From: Alligator mississippiensis | Taxonomy: Eukaryota; Chordata; Crocodylia; Alligatoridae | Direction of reading: 5' to 3' | DNA length: 64,000 bases | NCBI RefSeq assembly: GCF_030867095.1 | Contig: NC_081825.1 | Location: 50,148,501-50,212,500 of the forward strand | In this document: positions 59,273-64,000 of the stretch, in pieces | Layout of the letters: each line of letters begins with the position of its first letter | Numbering within the stretch: the first letter of the stretch is position 1 | Made by a program: the position numbers and the translations under genes | Notes under the pieces: model-generated | The model's database searches: none | Seen by the model: the letters and a program-made list of their open reading frames with translations, nothing else | Told to the model about the DNA's origin: nothing

Positions 59273-60890
59273 TTGAGTGCCCAGGTTTTAGGCGGCTCAT
59301 GGCGCTTGTGGCCCCATCCTACGCCCGCACACACCACCTTTAGCAGGACGGTGGTGCCTTCCCTGTATGCGGCATGCAGGGAGTGCTTGAGGGAGGAGCT
59401 GCGCAAGGCAGGGCCACAGGTAGCCTTGCACTTCCCCTCCAACATCTGGAGCAGCGGGGGTGGACATCACGCCTACCTCTCCCTCACAGGTCACTGGTGT
59501 GATCAGTTAGGCTGTCGGTGGGTTCTCCTTTAAGCTGAGGTGATGGAGGAGTCCCACATGGCAAGGGAGATCATGGTGGCCATGAACCACGTGGTGCGGG
59601 GGTGGCTTGTTGGGCAGGGCGAGCTCACCCACGGATTCATGGTCACCAACAATGGGGTCAGTATGGTCATGGCCATCCATGATGGCAACTTTGTTGGCAT
59701 CCACTGTGTGGCACACAAGCTGCACCTCATAGTCAGGGATGCCTTGGAGGGCGACAGGGCTGCTGGTGATAGCACTGTCACTACCACCCAGCTGATTTTA
59801 AAATACAGGAAGGTGGCAGGCTACTTCCACCACAGCAACAAGGGGGGCAAGATGCTGTGGGAGAAACAGGAAGAGCTGAGCATCCCGCAGCACAAAATCA
59901 TGCAGGATGTGGAGACTTGGTGGAACTCCACATACCTGATGCTGGAAAGGCTGGTGGAGCAACAGAAGGCCATCCATGAGATGGCCTGGCTCGGGGAGAT
60001 TGGGATCAGCGACCCACTTAACAGACCTGAGTGGGATACCATCTCCCAGATCTTGGTGGTCCTCAAGCCCTTCCTTGAGACCACCAAGACCCTCAGCGCT
60101 AGCAATGCCCTCCTTAGCCAGGTGATCCCCGTAGTGAGGGAACTTGAGAACCAAATGGAGAAACTCCAGGGGATCAGTGTTCCTGGCTGGGGCAAGCCAC
60201 TGTCACCAGATGTACAGGTACTGGTGAGGTGGCTGAAGGACGGCATCGGGAAACGTCTGGATCCATTGCAGTCTAGTATGGTCCACATTCTGGCAGGCAT
60301 ATGCAACCTCAGGTGTGAAGGGGAGCATTGGCACTGGCAGCACCAAAACCCTCGATCACGGGACTCGGGTGCTAGTCAACAGAGTCAGGGAGGCAGAAAG
60401 GCAGAGGCGAGGGGATGTGAAAGAAGGGGATCCACTTTCCCATGCCAGCACTTTCAGCACCAGCACTGGCCAGTCTCCTCCACACCAGCCGCTGCCAGTG
60501 TGGGCCAAGGGCATGGCTTCAATGTTGGGGTCCAGACATACCAGACCCCAGTCTTGGGCAGGTAGCACTGAGGCTTCAGTGGCTACCTATCTTGCCAAAG
60601 ACCCCAAGGATGGAGCCGCTGGACTGTGACCTCTTGGCTTATTGGGCAACCCACAGCCAGATGTGGCAGGATCTGGCCACGGTTGCCTGGGAACACGTCC
60701 TGTCCATCAACCAGTGTTCCAAGAGAGAGGGTGTTCAGTATTGCTGGGGATGTTGTGACACCCCACCGTGCTTGCTTGGATCCTGGTTTGGTGAAGCAGC
60801 TGGTGTTCCTCAAGGTGAACCTCCCGCTGCTTGTGTTCCAGAAACTCACTCCGTCTGCACCTATTTCCATTTTATTTTTTTAACCCAGTT
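59273..60890 (+). pseudogene. hAT transposase catalytic and dimerisation regions, broken
   Basis: Pieces in several frames. The N-terminal RNase H-fold part is at 59345-59510 (VPSLYAACRECLREELRKAG). Next comes 59540-60315, with VTNNGVSMVMAI (hAT proteins usually have TDNG, so the first catalytic Asp appears as Asn), CVAHKLHLIVRDAL and WWNSTYLMLERLVEQQKAI (usually RWNST). The C-terminal dimerisation region is at 60615-60870 (DLLAYWATHSQMW; STSVPRERVFSIAGDVVTPH). Frameshifts separate the last two parts. Related to the hAT-Ac type transposases from which ZBED genes derive. Confidence 0.85.
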
Positions 60891-61289
60891 AATGCCCTGC
60901 ACTCTGAGCTGGAGGCAGCACTCACTGCATCACCAGCCAGCAGGGGAAGAACATGTACCTGCTGAGCTCCCAGGCTAGGATGAACTTGAAGGTATGGGCT
61001 GGGGCTATGGAGAATGAGGAGGCCCCATGCCCTGGGCATGACCACTAAAACTGTACTCTACCAGGGTTGGGAGGCCTGGTGAGACTGCTGGCGGCTCCAC
61101 AGTCCCAGGAAATGCCAGGACTGAGGATCCCTCTGGTGAAAGTTGAGTAGGAGGTGCCATAACCTCCAGCCACCACACACACCCACATAGTCCTGGCTGG
61201 GGAAAGCCCAGACCCATCGTGTCTTTGACAGGCCTGAGGCTTGCTGGTTGCAGTGAAGTTGAGGCTCCAGGTGAGCTCAGCTTAGCTGC

Positions 61290-61740
61290 CTGGGATGCCA
61301 GCTCTTGGGTTGAAAAACGCTTTATCAGGCTGAGGAAGCACCTGTAGTTGGTGTGTATTTTTGTGCTTTTCCTGGATGGAAGGAATAATAAAGAAACCAG
61401 AGGCTGACATGGAATGCAGGCAAGAAAGCCAGTCAGTGAAAATGGAAATGGAGGTATCAGGGGGTGAGAGAGACAGGCTGGGGTAGGGGTGAAGTGGGAT
61501 GTAGCAGGTAAAATGGAGAGGTACCTGGGGAGTCACATGTCCGGCAGGTTGTAGTGTGTCATAAATCTAATGTCTTTATTGAGTCCATTAATTTCTGTAC
61601 CTAGGAGGCTGATGAAGTGAAGTTCATAGGCCCAGCTGTGATATATTTCTCTAACTATTCAGTTTGTCTACTAAAAGATACCAGATTGACCCAAATAACT
61701 ATGTCTGCGAGTGCCATGTCCTTAGACCAACACCCCTAGC
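61290..61740. repeat. Penelope-like element fragments
   Basis: Positions 61300-61380 on minus contain CTGATAAAGCG...CAACCC, a decayed hammerhead-like core. On plus, 61668-61738 contain actaaaagataccag, gacccaaataact and gtccttagaccaacac, shared with the copies near 35 kb. The opposed order resembles the pair at 35797-35962. Confidence 0.5.
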
Positions 61741-62041
61741 ACTTGTCCCCAGTCAGCTGACCAGAAGGGCACAGGGTCCTTGGCACATCTAAGCCCCAGG
61801 GCTGGGGCTGGCATGGAGAGTTCTCTGGCAGCTGCTGGAGAAGAAGCTCCTGCAGGAAAGGAAAGAAAGGCTCTGTGACAGTTTGGCTGCCTGAATGCTA
61901 GTGCTACTGTGCTCCAGTGCACTGCTTACCTGTTGTTATTTAAAGTGGTGGAGCGGACTGAAGCTGTAGGGGAGGAGGAGACCTCATTGGGACACACTAC
62001 CATGTCATGTAGAGGCCCCAGTGCCAGTGAAGGCACGCCTT

Positions 62042-62064
62042 AACACACACACACACACACACAC
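62042..62064. repeat. (CA)n microsatellite
   Basis: About eleven CA units in a row. Confidence 0.95.
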
Positions 62065-62113
62065 TGTCATATGTCATGAGTTCTGCTTGTCAGCAGCCTC
62101 AGGTGCAGTTTCC

Positions 62114-63081
62114 TGTAATAGGGCCTATCTAACAGCTCGGGGCCGATCTAACTGTGGCCCGCCCACCTGTTCCTGGGCCACCTGCCCACATTCTCGTCCG
62201 CCACGCCTTGATGTTAATTAGTTAATTAATAGATGTCAATTAAGCGGGAGGCTGCCCATTTACTGCCCCGATGCCAAGGGGCACTATCTGCGGCTCCATT
62301 CCTCCCCTACACCGCAGCCCAAGCCTTGCAGATGGCATCTCGATATTCACTTAATCACCAGCCCCCACACTGGCCTCCAGAATCCTACTATTGGACCTCA
62401 CCTGGATCCCTCCCTTTCAGGCGGCCTCTTCTGCCGTCATATCGGGCAGCATAGCTCCCTGAGCTGGTTCCCTTTCAGGTGTGGTCCCCACACTGAGACC
62501 TTCAGCTACTAGCCCTGGCCCACCTCCAGGCCAGTCAAGACCCTAGGCCCTCAACTCTTGGGCATCCCTTGCGGTGGGCCCCTGGCCCTTTGACCATTCT
62601 GGTCCTGGCCCCAGCATGGACCAGTCAGGGGAAACTCAGACAGGCCCTGAGTCTATGGCCCTTACTCTCTCTGAGGGTTCACCCTCTGGGACCTCCAAAC
62701 AGAGGGGTAGCCCACCCGGTCGTGGGGGCTAGGGGTTAAGGCACCCCGACCCACCTTTCACCAGGGTGGTAACTAGCCTGACATTTCCTGGGGGCTCCTG
62801 TGCCACTGGGAGCCCCACCAGGCCACCCACTCCCAGTAGGGTGCAGTTTTAGGTCATGCCCAGGACCAGGAACCCCCTTACCATCCCCTACAGCTCCTCC
62901 CTTATCTCCAGATATAGCTCTGCAGCCCTCTAGCCAGGCAGTATTGTTGCCTCACCTCCAGCAGCCGAACTGCCCTGTTTATATAGACAGCCCCGATTCA
63001 AAATGGCTGCCCTCATCAGGCACCTGGTGGCTGCCAGCTCCGGGCCCTTAAAGTGGCAGGCACACACAGTGCCCTGCCACA
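62114..63081 (-). repeat. Solo LTR, 968 bp, minus strand
   Basis: On the minus strand it starts TGTGGCAGGGC (63081) and ends CCCTATTACA (62114). Perfect 5-bp duplications tttcc flank it at 62109-62113 and 63082-63086. A TATA-like ctatataaacag lies about 100 bp in (minus sense). It differs in sequence from the LTRs at 25.1 and 37.6 kb and from the gypsy LTRs. A fossil without an internal region, nested in the hAT element. Confidence 0.82.
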
Positions 63082-63744
63082 TTTCCCAGAAACCCCTGCA
63101 CTTATCTCCTTGAAACTTGGCATGCTTCATGCCCTCAGAAGGGGCTACCATCACTGCAATGTTTATCTAAATCAGCAAAAAAAATGACAAAGTTATAGGT
63201 ATTTCAGTAATTCCCCATTATAGTCTATGGCTGAATCTCTGAATCTCTCTGAATCAGTGCCAAATTTTCAGAAGCCGATTAAGTTGAATTGATTTGGGAC
63301 AGTGAGCCGAATCTCTGAATCAAAGCACTGTCCTCCGAATCGGACAAATCCGAATTGAATACTTCCCCATTGGCACAGGCTTAGTATCTGGCCTGCGGAC
63401 TCCCCATGGGTCAGGAAATTTAGCGGCAGGAGAAGGGTGGCTATTAATACTGCTGCAATCCCTCTCCACCAAATCCCAAACCCTGGGCCCAGCGCAGTGG
63501 GCTGGAGCCCTCTCTACCTTAATGGCTCCACTAGAGAAAGGTGACATACTCTATCTCCTCCATGGCTCAGTCAGGCTGAGCTATACCTTCTCTCCACATG
63601 GGGCTGGGTTGGGGCTTGGCTGTCCCCCTTTACCCCCGTCCCCCACACAGCTGGATGGGGTCCTGCCAGGACTGCCCAGGTGCTGGATCCAAACCACTAG
63701 CCAGATCTGGCCTGCCAACTGACTGTACTTCCCATCTGGCCCCC

Positions 63745-64000
63745 ATAGGTCCAATGTTGTCCTTGCTTTTCCTCCGGCTCCCCACATATCTAAAAAAGGA
63801 CTTTTTATTGTCCTTGATACTCGAAGCTAGTTGGAGTTCAGTTGCAGCCTTGACTTTCCTGGTTTGCTCCCTGCAGGAACCAGTGCAGAATATTCCTCCG
63901 TGGAGGTGAATCCCACCTTCCATTCTTTGTAGGCCTTTCTTTTTAGCCTTAGGAGGTCTGCTAGATCCCTTAAGATCCTGGGTGCTGCTATGCCCTCTTG
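63745..64000 (-). pseudogene. CR1 LINE ORF2 linker fragment, runs off the edge
   Basis: The minus strand encodes TRKVKAATELQLASSIKDNK followed by KSFFRYVGSRRK, the CR1 segment between endonuclease and reverse transcriptase (compare AKATMELRMATQVKDNKKLF at 27.6 kb). The upstream part is off frame or beyond position 64000. Confidence 0.8.

Larger units (their letters stand above)
57398..63383 (+). mobile_element. Decayed autonomous hAT transposon, about 6.0 kb
   Basis: Perfect 8-bp target duplications gtatctgg lie at 57390-57397 and 63384-63391. Ends are taggggtgtgcaaa and, read inward from the right, taagcctgtgccaa. Subterminal regions on both sides are full of gattcgg/ccgaatc words, as in the 894-bp element at 19640. 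Inside are a tandem repeat (58021-58325), a transposase remnant with BED finger (58366-60890), a Penelope-like fragment, a CA microsatellite and a minus-strand solo LTR. Transposase frames are broken many times, so the copy is inactive. Confidence 0.93.

Noticed and set aside
62042-62064. CRISPR-like or regulatory array
   Set aside because: It is a simple CA microsatellite; no spaced direct repeats of CRISPR type exist in the window, and this is a vertebrate genome.

Overview
This is vertebrate nuclear DNA, most likely from a crocodilian; a turtle is the main alternative. The evidence is a duplicated TLR1 pair of the sauropsid (bird and reptile) TLR1A/TLR1B type, several CR1 LINEs of which some are young, reptile-type hAT elements, and low overall gene density with spliced genes. 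Everything comes from reading the sequence; no searches were run.

Host genes. Two Toll-like receptor genes lie on the minus strand: a full-length TLR1A-like gene (about 1.68-4.17 kb) and a shorter TLR1B-like gene (about 20.74-22.76 kb). Each has an intronless coding exon preceded by a recognisable splice acceptor. On the plus strand, 56506-56852 is the first coding exon of FAM114A1 (NOXP20). A CpG island at about 40.1-41.0 kb is the best candidate for its promoter and non-coding first exon. The arrangement TLR1-family genes (-) next to FAM114A1 (+) matches the conserved amniote locus (human TLR10-TLR1-TLR6-FAM114A1). The rest of FAM114A1 lies beyond the right edge.

Layout. 0-24 kb: the two TLR genes, separated by old non-coding DNA with small hAT-type MITEs, CR1 scraps, inverted and direct repeats, and an 894-bp non-autonomous hAT element with a perfect 8-bp target duplication. 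24.7-32 kb: two CR1 LINEs head to tail; the first has a solo LTR inside ORF1. 32-46 kb: Penelope-like scraps with a hammerhead-ribozyme-like core, a second solo LTR of the same family, MITEs, the CpG island and older CR1 pieces. 46.6-54.7 kb: a Ty3/gypsy-type LTR retrotransposon with both LTRs, a tRNA-Gly primer site and a 5-bp target duplication. Its integrase lies upstream of reverse transcriptase (the Gmr1-like order), and a younger CR1 has inserted into it. 57.4-63.4 kb: a decayed autonomous hAT transposon with perfect 8-bp target duplications. It carries a BED-finger/hAT transposase remnant and is itself invaded by other repeats. It shares termini with the 894-bp element near 20 kb.

How things work together. 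The two TLR1-type receptors would pair with TLR2 to sense bacterial lipopeptides. Their C-terminal halves are almost identical while their N-terminal halves differ strongly, the signature of gene conversion or selective homogenisation. The mobile elements form a layered record (hAT with nested solo LTR; gypsy with nested CR1; CR1 with nested LTR; CR1 tail with nested MITE) that gives relative ages. The strongest candidates for unusual biology are the rearranged gypsy pol order, the hammerhead-like Penelope remnants, and the autonomous/non-autonomous hAT pair.
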